From Pseudomonas sp. GM48 (GTDB lineage: Bacteria; Pseudomonadota; Gammaproteobacteria; Pseudomonadales; Pseudomonadaceae), in assembly GCF_000282335.1 (NCBI RefSeq), contig NZ_AKJM01000045.1, positions 1-64,000 of the forward strand: 64,000 nucleotides of DNA. Direction: 5' to 3'. The position numbers and the translations under genes were made by a program. The notes beneath the pieces are model-generated. The model saw only the letters and a list, made by a program, of their open reading frames with translations. It was not told the DNA's origin and did no database searches. This document shows, in pieces, positions 17,126-24,133 of this stretch (the first letter of the stretch is position 1; each line of letters opens with the position of its first letter).

Positions 17126-18544
17126 ATGGCGACGCCAACACGCAGCGTTTTTTCCCCAGCGGACGAGTCCCGGCTGGTCAAGGCCGACAAGGCTCACCAT
17201 ATGCACGGTTATCACGTGTTCGACGAACACGCCGAACAAGGCTCGTTGAACATCGTCGCAGGCGTAGGCGCCTACATCTACGACACCCAGGGCAACCGTT
17301 TTCTCGATGCGGTGGGCGGCATGTGGTGCACCAACATCGGTTTGGGCCGTGAGGAAATGGCCGAGGCCATCGCCGATCAGGTGCGGCAACTGGCCTATTC
17401 GAATCCGTTTTCCGACATGTCGAACAACGTGGCGATTCAGCTGTGCGAAAAGCTCGCCAGCCTGGCCCCCGGCGACCTCGACCATGTGTTCCTGACCACC
17501 GGCGGCTCCACCGCCGTGGACACCGCCTACCGGTTGATTCAGTACTACCAGAACTGCCGTGGCAAACCGGAGAAGAAGCACGTCATTGCCCGGTTCAACG
17601 CCTATCACGGCTCCACCACCCTGACCATGTCGATCGGCAACAAGGCCGCCGACCGGGTGCCGGAGTTCGATTACGCCAACCCGCTGATCCACCACGTCTC
17701 CAACCCGAATCCGTACCGCGCACCCGATGGCATGGACGAGGCGCAGTTCCTCGAATTCCTGGTCAAGGAGTTCGAAGACAAGATCCTGTCGATTGGCGCG
17801 GACAAGGTCGCCGGGTTTTTCGCCGAACCGATCATGGGCTCGGGCGGGGTGATCATTCCGCCCCGGGGCTACCTCAAGCGCATGTGGGAGGTCTGCCAGC
17901 GCTACGACATCCTGTTCGTCGCCGACGAAGTGGTGACCTCGTTCGGGCGCCTGGGCAAGTTCTTCGCTTCCTGGGATGTGTTCGACGTGCAGCCCGACAT
18001 CATCACCACGGCCAAGGGCCTGACCTCGGCTTACCTGCCGCTGGGCGCGTGTATCTTTTCCGACCGCATCTGGAAAGTCATCGCCGAGCCGGGCAAGGGC
18101 CGCTGTTTCACCCACGGCTTCACCTACAGCGGCCACCCGGTGTGCTGCACGGCGGCGCTGAAGAACATCGAAATCATCGAGCGGGAAAACCTGCTGGCCC
18201 ATGTCGACACGGTGGGCGCTTATCTGGAAGAGCGCCTGGCCACCCTGCGCGACTTGCCGCTGGTGGGGGATGTGCGCTGCCAGAAACTCATGGCCTGCGT
18301 GGAGTTCGTCGCGGACAAGCGCACCAAGGAATTGTTTGCCGACGAAATCAACATTGGCGAGATGATTCACTCCCGAGCGCAAACCCGGGGCTTGCTGGTG
18401 CGGCCGATCATGCACCTCAACGTGATGTCGCCACCGTTGATCCTGACGGTTGTCCAGGTCGATGAAATCGTCGAGACCCTGCGCGTGTGCATTCTGGAGG
18501 TGGCGGCGGAGCTTCAGGCCAGCGGCCAATATGGCGGCCAATGA
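17126..18544 (+). CDS. Class III (omega) aminotransferase
   Basis: 472 residues, PLP-dependent fold type I. Visible landmarks are VGGMWCTNIGLGREE near the N-terminus, FLTTGGSTAVDTAYRL for the PLP phosphate cup, RFNAYHGSTTLTMS, VADEVVTSFGRLGKFFAS with the PLP-contacting Asp, and TTAKGLTSAYLPLGA with the Schiff-base Lys. It resembles putrescine- or taurine-pyruvate aminotransferases (SpuC family), moving a terminal amino group to pyruvate. It is 39 bp after the binding-protein gene and ahead of a LuxR regulator. Confidence 0.93.
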   Translation: MATPTRSVFSPADESRLVKADKAHHMHGYHVFDEHAEQGSLNIVAGVGAYIYDTQGNRFLDAVGGMWCTNIGLGREEMAEAIADQVRQLAYSNPFSDMSNNVAIQLCEKLASLAPGDLDHVFLTTGGSTAVDTAYRLIQYYQNCRGKPEKKHVIARFNAYHGSTTLTMSIGNKAADRVPEFDYANPLIHHVSNPNPYRAPDGMDEAQFLEFLVKEFEDKILSIGADKVAGFFAEPIMGSGGVIIPPRGYLKRMWEVCQRYDILFVADEVVTSFGRLGKFFASWDVFDVQPDIITTAKGLTSAYLPLGACIFSDRIWKVIAEPGKGRCFTHGFTYSGHPVCCTAALKNIEIIERENLLAHVDTVGAYLEERLATLRDLPLVGDVRCQKLMACVEFVADKRTKELFADEINIGEMIHSRAQTRGLLVRPIMHLNVMSPPLILTVVQVDEIVETLRVCILEVAAELQASGQYGGQ

Positions 18545-18597
18545 ATTCGCCCTACAGGCTGTTATCAAGGGCCTGCGCACCCGCTAGACTGCGGGGC

Positions 18598-19449
18598 ATG
18601 AGCAAACCAGACGACGATACGCTGATCGCAATGCCCTTCGGGGCCTTGCACAAATGGCATGGGGGAATGCGCGAGGCATTCGCCCATATCGATGAGCCTG
18701 ACGCCTTGCAATACCTGGCGTCAGCGTTGGCGCAACTGGTGTCCGTCGAGTCGATGATGATCAGCCTCGAGCGCAAGGACCGCGCACCACAGCTGCTGCA
18801 TCAGCGCGGGATTGCCCAGGAGTACCAGGTCTCGATTCTGGAGCGCTATTTTGCCGGGGGCTATTTGCTCGACCCTTTCTGCCTGGCAGTGGAGCAAGGG
18901 TTGGCACAAGGGTTCTATCACCTGGAAGAGATCGCGCCGGACAACTTCTTCGACAGCGACTATTACAAGACCTACTACCTCAAGGCAGGTTGTTCGGAAG
19001 ACAGCTACTACATCGTCGATACCGGCAATGACACGAAGATCTCCGTCAGCCTGTTTCAAGGTTTCGGCGGTGAATGTCTGGGCGTCGAACAGCTGAATCT
19101 GTTGCGCGCCGTCGAACCGTTGGTGCGCGAATTCATCAGCGAGTTCAGCCAGCGTGGCATGCATCGCAGTAGCGGGTTCGGGAGCGATAACGAGCAAGGC
19201 CTGCGCGATGATCTCAAACATCGCGTACAGGCGGCTTTCGAGAACTTCGGTTGCGAGTTGTTGACCGAACGCGAGCGGCAAGTGGCGCACATGGTGTTGC
19301 GCGGGCATTCAGTGAAGTCCACGGCCAGCCAGATGAGCATCTCGCCGGAAACCGTGCGCATGCACCGCAAAAACCTGTACCTGAAACTGGAGGTGGGTTC
19401 GCAGTCGGAACTGTTTGCGCTGTTTATCGAGTGGTTGCGCAAGCATTGA
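18598..19449 (+). CDS. LuxR-family transcriptional regulator
   Basis: 283 residues. The C-terminal GerE domain is clear: LTERERQVAHMVLRGHSVKS, then SISPETVRMHRKNLYLKLEV. The N-terminal 200 residues have no receiver motif and no acyl-homoserine-lactone signature that I recognise; they may be a GAF-like or novel sensor domain. The ATG at 18598 is preferred as the start of the conserved part; GCGGGG lies just before it, a weak ribosome site. It is 53 bp after the aminotransferase and may control the amine-uptake genes. Confidence 0.88.
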   Translation: MSKPDDDTLIAMPFGALHKWHGGMREAFAHIDEPDALQYLASALAQLVSVESMMISLERKDRAPQLLHQRGIAQEYQVSILERYFAGGYLLDPFCLAVEQGLAQGFYHLEEIAPDNFFDSDYYKTYYLKAGCSEDSYYIVDTGNDTKISVSLFQGFGGECLGVEQLNLLRAVEPLVREFISEFSQRGMHRSSGFGSDNEQGLRDDLKHRVQAAFENFGCELLTERERQVAHMVLRGHSVKSTASQMSISPETVRMHRKNLYLKLEVGSQSELFALFIEWLRKH

Positions 19450-19465
19450 GCAAAGTGGAGATCAA

Positions 19466-19559
19466 ATGTGGGAGCGGGCTTGCTCGCGAAGAGGGAGTGT
19501 CAGTCGACATCATCATTGACTGACATACCGCTTTCGCGAGCAAGCCCGCTCCCACAGGG
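19466..19559. repeat. Paired inverted REP elements
   Basis: Opposed REP copies lie between the convergent LuxR gene and the anti-sigma gene, in a position where they could act as a two-way transcript end. Confidence 0.9.
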
Positions 19560-19596
19560 TTTTGTGTCATCTGTTTCGGTGCGATTCATTAGAAAT

Positions 19597-20334
19597 CTAC
19601 GGTTTGAGCATTTGGCTGAACGCCTCCAGCTCACTTTTCTCCAGATCGGAAACCAGCACGAAGCGCATGTGGTTTTCTTGCCAGGACACGACGTTGAAAC
19701 CTCGGATCGTCTGGCTCTGTCGCGGCTTGTCGGCCTCCTGCACGGGCAATATGAACACATTGATTATGTGCCTGGCCCGGCCATAACTCAGGGCCGCCGT
19801 GGTCTGATGCTGCAGATAATCCAGCCGTCCGCCCAGCAGGGGAAAACCTTGTGCGGAGTAATCGAGTACCGGCGGCGAGAAGTCGAGTTTGCCGGTGAAC
19901 CAGGGTTTCACGGTGTGGCGGTCGGACGACACCACATCGTTCAAATGCTCGCCCATCAACGAGCGCACATGGCTGGAAACCGCCTCGTCCATCAACGGCT
20001 GTTCGCTGCCCGGCGTCGCTACATACAACACCACCGCCAAGGCCAGCGCCGCCGCTGAAAAAGCGGGTGCGAACCATTGGCGCCAACGCTCGACGAAGCT
20101 GGCTGCCGGGGGATCAGGGGCGAACACCCGGGCAGTCAATGATGCAGGTGCCGCGTAATACGGCGCCCGTTGCTTCACACCGGCCTTCAGCAGCTTCGTC
20201 TGATCACGCAACCGCGCGCACTCGGCGCACTCGGCCAGATGCCCGGCCACATTCGCAGCCGTCGCCGAATCAAGTTCCTGGTCCAGATAGCCATGCATCA
20301 GCGTCTGGCAAACCGTGCAGTCGAGTTCATTCAT
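19597..20334 (-). CDS. Anti-sigma factor with zinc-finger (ZAS) domain
   Basis: 245 residues. The first about 45 form a zf-HC2/ZAS domain (VCQTLMHGYLD, then GHLAECAECARL, giving His-x3-Cys-x2-Cys). A transmembrane helix follows near residues 88-107 (FSAAALALAVVLYVATPG), then a periplasmic domain of about 130 residues. The ATG lies inside the end of the ECF sigma gene (8-bp overlap), so the two are co-translated. It would hold the sigma factor inactive at the inner membrane; the signal could be redox if the zinc cysteines are oxidised. Confidence 0.92.
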   Translation of the reverse strand: MNELDCTVCQTLMHGYLDQELDSATAANVAGHLAECAECARLRDQTKLLKAGVKQRAPYYAAPASLTARVFAPDPPAASFVERWRQWFAPAFSAAALALAVVLYVATPGSEQPLMDEAVSSHVRSLMGEHLNDVVSSDRHTVKPWFTGKLDFSPPVLDYSAQGFPLLGGRLDYLQHQTTAALSYGRARHIINVFILPVQEADKPRQSQTIRGFNVVSWQENHMRFVLVSDLEKSELEAFSQMLKP

Positions 20335-20839
20335 GATCGTGCAACTTCAGTAGTTCGAGCTTGAGCATGGCCCGCGCCCTGGCCAGCCTCGACATGACGG
20401 TGCCGATGGGAATGTCGACCACCAGGGCGATGTCCTTGTAGGGCATGTCTTCGAGTTCCTTGAGCACGATCACCTCACGAAACGCCGGCGGCAGGGCGCA
20501 CAGGGCTTGCTGGATCAGCGCCGCATTTTCGCTGTGGATGGCCAGCAGTTCCGGGGTCTGGCTGTGACTGAGCGTCTTGTCGTCTTCGGGGAGTTCATCG
20601 CCGATGGCGACCCAATGGTGGCCGGCCGAAGCCTTGAGCCAGGTGTAGCTTTCGTTGCGCACGATGGTCAGGAACCAGGCCTTGGCGTTGCCATCGGCGA
20701 AGCGGTGCAAAAACCTGAAGGCGCGCAAGGCGCTTTCCTGCACGACATCGGATGCGGCGCTGTCGTTGCCGGTGAGCCAGCGCGCGAGGTTGTAAGCGGC
20801 GTCCAGGTGGGGCGCAAACAGTTCCTCAAATCGCTTCAT
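20327..20839 (-). CDS. ECF RNA polymerase sigma factor
   Basis: 170 residues. Region 2 is seen in SDVVQESALRAFRFLHRF, region 2.4-like WFLTIVRNESYTWLKA follows, and region 4 is in YKDIALVVDIPIGTVMSRLARARA. It is coupled to the downstream anti-sigma gene. Upstream lies a GGAATAAA/CGGTT element whose mirror copy faces the phosphoesterase gene, indicating that the sigma probably activates both its own operon and the divergent one. It differs from the iron-type FecI sigma at 22511. Confidence 0.94.
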   Translation of the reverse strand: MKRFEELFAPHLDAAYNLARWLTGNDSAASDVVQESALRAFRFLHRFADGNAKAWFLTIVRNESYTWLKASAGHHWVAIGDELPEDDKTLSHSQTPELLAIHSENAALIQQALCALPPAFREVIVLKELEDMPYKDIALVVDIPIGTVMSRLARARAMLKLELLKLHDHE

Positions 20840-20868
20840 AGTGGTTCCCGCACTGTCCCACCCCTAAT

Positions 20869-20894
20869 AACCGTGGTGCGGCGCATTTTATTCC
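20869..20894 (-). promoter_or_regulatory. Candidate ECF promoter for sigma/anti-sigma operon
   Basis: Read on the minus strand, GGAATAAA (20894-20887) and CGGTT (20873-20869) are separated by 13 bp, the layout of an ECF -35/-10 pair. The -10 side lies about 30 bp before the sigma start codon. The same pair with the same spacing occurs on the plus strand. Confidence 0.6.
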
Positions 20895-20918
20895 CGGAAA
20901 AAAACTTATTTTTCATCT

Positions 20919-20944
20919 GGAATAAAGTCCCGTTCCGCTCGGTT
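20919..20944 (+). promoter_or_regulatory. Candidate ECF promoter for phosphoesterase-cupredoxin operon
   Basis: GGAATAAA (20919-20926) and CGGTT (20940-20944), spaced 13 bp, about 60 bp before the phosphoesterase ATG. It is identical in both boxes and spacing to the opposing element before the sigma gene. Confidence 0.6.
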
Positions 20945-21004
20945 TACCTCGTGTCAGCTACATCACCCGCTTCACCACTGTAGTACGCCACCGAGGGCAT
21001 ACCG

Positions 21005-21973
21005 ATGGACATTCATGCAAAAAACCAACGACGCACCGACGGCCCGCTCAACCCCGACCGCCGGACGCTGCTCAAGTGCTCGGCATGGGCCGGGGCAGGC
21101 GTGATCTGGGCCCTGAGCGGCGGCATTCCCCGGGCCTTCGCCCTGGATGAGGCGGGCAATGTTTCCGACCCCAAGGCGCTCGCCAGCACCTTCCACTTCG
21201 TGCAGATCAGCGACTCGCACATCGGTTTCAACAAGGAGGCCAACCCGGAACCGCTGAAGACCTTGCAAGTGGCGATCGACAAGGTCATTGCGCTGCCAAA
21301 ACGGCCCTCGCTGATCCTGCACACCGGCGATATCACCCACCTGTCCAAAGCCGACGAGTTCGACACCGCCGCACAATTGCTCAACGGCCTGCCGTCCACC
21401 GTGCACTACGTGCCGGGCGAGCACGACACCCTCGACGAGGGCGGCGGCAAGCTTTATCTGGAGCGCTACGGCAAGGGCACCAAAGGCAATGGCTGGTACA
21501 GCTTCGATGACCATGGCGTGCACTTCATTGCGCTGGTGAACGTCTTCAACTTCCAGGCGGGCCGTGAAGCGACCCTGGGCGCCGATCAACTGGCCTGGCT
21601 GGCCGACGACTTACGCGCGGTGACCAGCAGCACGCCAATCGTGGTGTTTACCCATATTCCGTTGTGGACGATTTATCAGCCATGGGGCTGGGGCACCGAG
21701 GATGGTGATCAGGCGATTGCCATGCTGCGCAAGTACGGTTCAGTGACGGTGTTGAACGGGCATATCCACCAGGTCATCCAGAAGGTCGAAGGCAATATCA
21801 CTTTCCATACCGCTCGCGGCACGGCTTATCCACAACCCGCGCCGGGTACGGCGCCGACACCGGGGCCGATGACGGTAGCGGCTGATCAGTTGCGCAATTA
21901 TCTGGGGATTACCGATGTGCGAGCGACCCAGGGTGAGCACCCGCTGGCGCTGATCGATTCGACACTGGTTTAG
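21005..21973 (+). CDS. Tat-exported metallophosphoesterase
   Basis: 322 residues. The N-terminus has a twin-arginine motif (DRRTLLKCSAWAGAGVIW) and a signal ending near PRAFA, so the folded, metal-loaded enzyme is exported. Calcineurin-type metal motifs follow: QISDSHIGF (DxH), HTGDITH (GD), GEHD where most relatives have GNHD, FTHIPLW and NGHIHQ (GHxH). It would cleave a phosphoester in the periplasm; the substrate is unknown. It is followed after 13 bp by a cupredoxin gene and is divergent from an ECF sigma gene with matched promoters, so it probably belongs to that regulon. Confidence 0.9.
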   Translation: MDIHAKNQRRTDGPLNPDRRTLLKCSAWAGAGVIWALSGGIPRAFALDEAGNVSDPKALASTFHFVQISDSHIGFNKEANPEPLKTLQVAIDKVIALPKRPSLILHTGDITHLSKADEFDTAAQLLNGLPSTVHYVPGEHDTLDEGGGKLYLERYGKGTKGNGWYSFDDHGVHFIALVNVFNFQAGREATLGADQLAWLADDLRAVTSSTPIVVFTHIPLWTIYQPWGWGTEDGDQAIAMLRKYGSVTVLNGHIHQVIQKVEGNITFHTARGTAYPQPAPGTAPTPGPMTVAADQLRNYLGITDVRATQGEHPLALIDSTLV

Positions 21974-21986
21974 GGGAGGAGGCGCA

Positions 21987-22295
21987 ATGAAAATGCGATT
22001 GTTGGCCGTTGCCTGCCTGATGGTATCGATGCCGGTGTGGGCTCAGGAGGTGAAAATCGATATCAAGGAATTCATGTTCGGGCCCAAGGATCTGGAGGTA
22101 GCCGTGGGCACCAAAGTGACATGGGTTAACGACGACGAGATCCCGCACACGGTGGCGGAAACCCACAAGGTGTTTCGCTCCGGGGCGCTGGATACTGGTG
22201 ACAGTTATTCCTGGGTGTTCAACACGCCGGGGGAGTTCGAGTATTTTTGTGCGTTGCACCCGCAGATGATCGGGAAAATTGTGGTGAGTCAGTAG
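21987..22295 (+). CDS. Small periplasmic cupredoxin
   Basis: 102 residues with a 19-residue signal peptide (MSMPVWAQ). The type 1 copper ligands are His54 (EIPHTVAE), Cys88, His91 and Met94 (FCALHPQM), in plastocyanin/pseudoazurin-like order. It would carry an electron or bind copper in the periplasm. GGAGG precedes the ATG. It is cotranscribed with the Tat phosphoesterase, and a redox or copper link to the divergent ECF sigma system is reasonable but inferred. Confidence 0.92.
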   Translation: MKMRLLAVACLMVSMPVWAQEVKIDIKEFMFGPKDLEVAVGTKVTWVNDDEIPHTVAETHKVFRSGALDTGDSYSWVFNTPGEFEYFCALHPQMIGKIVVSQ

Positions 22296-22461
22296 GCGCG
22301 CCGCAGGCTGCGATCTTTTGACTTTGGGGTTATTGAGGGCTGTTGAGGTTCAACGTCGGCGTTTTTCTTTGGTTCTGTGCCGCCATCCAGCGTTCCTGAC
22401 GAATTGCACAATGGCAGGCAGGCAAGGTCATCGACCACGGGGCCGCAAACCATTGCTTCTG

Positions 22462-22480
22462 GTTAATAGGAAGCATTATT
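22462..22480. promoter_or_regulatory. Candidate Fur box upstream of fecI
   Basis: GTTAATAGGAAGCATTATT matches the 19-bp Fur consensus at 13 positions by eye, mostly in the right half. It lies about 30 bp before the fecI start, the place expected for iron repression. Confidence 0.45.
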
Positions 22481-22510
22481 ATTCGCGCCCCGTCTCCACA
22501 GCACACCGCA

Positions 22511-23011
22511 ATGACCCTCAAGCTGCCCCGCAGACACGGCTTTTTCGAGCATTACGAAGAGTTGGTTGGCACCTGGACCCGTCGCCTGAGAAATCGTCAG
22601 CAGGCCGAGGACCTGGCCCACGATACCTTCGTGCGGGTGCTTGAGTCCGATTCGGCGCTGGTGGAGCAGCCCCGGGCGTATTTGCACCAGACCGCGCGCA
22701 ACATCGCCGTGGATGGTTATCGGCGTGAGGACCGGCGGGGCGCCATGGAGTCCGAGGCGATTGATCTCAGTGAGTCGCCGACCGGCGACCCGGAGCATTT
22801 CATGCACGCGATCCAGTTGGCTGATTCCATCGAACAGGCGCTCACCGAGCTGCCGGTCAACTGCCGCAAGGTGTTTGTCTGGCAGAAAATCGAGGGCCTG
22901 ACCCAGGCAGAAATCGCCGAACGCCTGGGCCTGTCCAAGAACATGGTGGAAAAGTATATGATCCGCACGCTTCGGCATCTGCGCGATCGCCTGGACGGGT
23001 TGCAGTCATGA
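22511..23011 (+). CDS. fecI: FecI-type ECF sigma factor
   Basis: 166 residues. Region 2 is in QQAEDLAHDTFVRVLES and QPRAYLHQTARNIAVDGYRR, and region 4 in LTQAEIAERLGLSKNMVEKY, both typical of iron-starvation sigmas. It heads fecI-fecR-fecA and would be activated at the inner membrane by FecR once the receptor binds its iron chelate, then drive fecA. A candidate Fur box precedes it. The symbol is given by operon order and family; the ligand need not be citrate. Confidence 0.92.
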   Translation: MTLKLPRRHGFFEHYEELVGTWTRRLRNRQQAEDLAHDTFVRVLESDSALVEQPRAYLHQTARNIAVDGYRREDRRGAMESEAIDLSESPTGDPEHFMHAIQLADSIEQALTELPVNCRKVFVWQKIEGLTQAEIAERLGLSKNMVEKYMIRTLRHLRDRLDGLQS

Positions 23012-23051
23012 TCGGCCGCGCCATCTCCTCCCCAGCCAGACAGGAACTTCC

Positions 23052-24035
23052 ATGATGGATACTCGTGATTGCGCGTGCGGGCAAACAACGGTGCGCGATG
23101 ACGCGGCGCAGTGGTTTGTGCGTTTGCAGGAGCCTGTCACCGATGTCGCGGTGCGTCGCCAGTTTCAGGCCTGGCTGGACGAACACCCCCAACACCGAAA
23201 CGAATTCAAAGTACTCCAGGATTTGTGGGGCGCCGCCGACCTGGTGTCGGCGGCGCGTTTGCGGGCTTTGTGCGAAGCCCCGGCGGTGCTGAAAAAACGT
23301 CGTCCTGTGCTGCGTTACGCGGTGGCTGCCAGTGTGCTGGCCGTGGCGCTCGGCCTGGGCTTGTTCAGCGGCCTGAATCATCCGGCGCCTTACTCCGCCG
23401 AATTTTCAACGGCCCTGAATGAGCGCCGCCATGTGGTGCTGCCGGACGGCTCGATGGTCGACCTGGACAGCCGCAGCCGGATACAAGTGCGGTTTGAAAA
23501 GGATCGTCGCAACGTCGTTTTGACCGCGGGCGAAGCGATGTTCAGCGTCGAACACGACACCAGCCGACCTTTTGTGGTCGAGTCGGGCAGCGGCAAGGTC
23601 ACGGTGACCGGCACCCGTTTCGATGTGCGTCGTGGCGCCAGCGAAACCCGGATCGTGGTGGAGCAGGGCACCGTCAAGGTTCAAGGGCGCGACGCCGCCG
23701 ACAACGACTTCATCAATCTGACAGCCGGCCTTGGCACCCATGTCGATGCCCAGGGCAAGGTCGCGGCCGCCTACGCCGTCAACCCGACGGAAATGACTGC
23801 CTGGCGCGGCGGCAAACTGGTGTTCAACAATGCCAGCCTGGCCGATGTCGCAGAGCAGGTCTCGCGCTATCGGGAGAAACCGCTGAAGGTCGGCAACACG
23901 GCGGTGGGCAACCTGCGCCTGACCAGCGTGTTCAAGTCCGATAACACCGATGCGCTGCTCAAGGCCTTGCCAGGCATCCTGCCGGTGGCCGTGCGCACCC
24001 TTGGCGACGGCAGCCAGGAAATAATTTCAAAATAA
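23052..24035 (+). CDS. fecR: FecR-family transmembrane sigma regulator
   Basis: 327 residues. An N-terminal DUF4880-like segment (WFVRLQEPVTDVAVRRQFQA, WLDEHPQHRNEF) is followed by one transmembrane helix near residues 95-112 (AVAASVLAVALGLGLFSGL) and the periplasmic FecR domain (RHVVLPDGSMVDLDSRSRI, VTVTGTRFDVRRGASETRIV). It would pass the signal from the TonB-dependent receptor's plug-signalling domain to FecI. Two adjacent ATGs at 23052 and 23055 are both possible. It is 40 bp after fecI and 98 bp before the receptor. Confidence 0.93.
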   Translation: MMDTRDCACGQTTVRDDAAQWFVRLQEPVTDVAVRRQFQAWLDEHPQHRNEFKVLQDLWGAADLVSAARLRALCEAPAVLKKRRPVLRYAVAASVLAVALGLGLFSGLNHPAPYSAEFSTALNERRHVVLPDGSMVDLDSRSRIQVRFEKDRRNVVLTAGEAMFSVEHDTSRPFVVESGSGKVTVTGTRFDVRRGASETRIVVEQGTVKVQGRDAADNDFINLTAGLGTHVDAQGKVAAAYAVNPTEMTAWRGGKLVFNNASLADVAEQVSRYREKPLKVGNTAVGNLRLTSVFKSDNTDALLKALPGILPVAVRTLGDGSQEIISK

Positions 24036-24133
24036 AATTCAGGTTTTTTTCGAGTTCATCGTCTTCCTGTTCAACTGCAACTGGTTTGCATTAACAAACG
24101 CACACTCTTGCGATCCACAGGACTACGTTCGAC

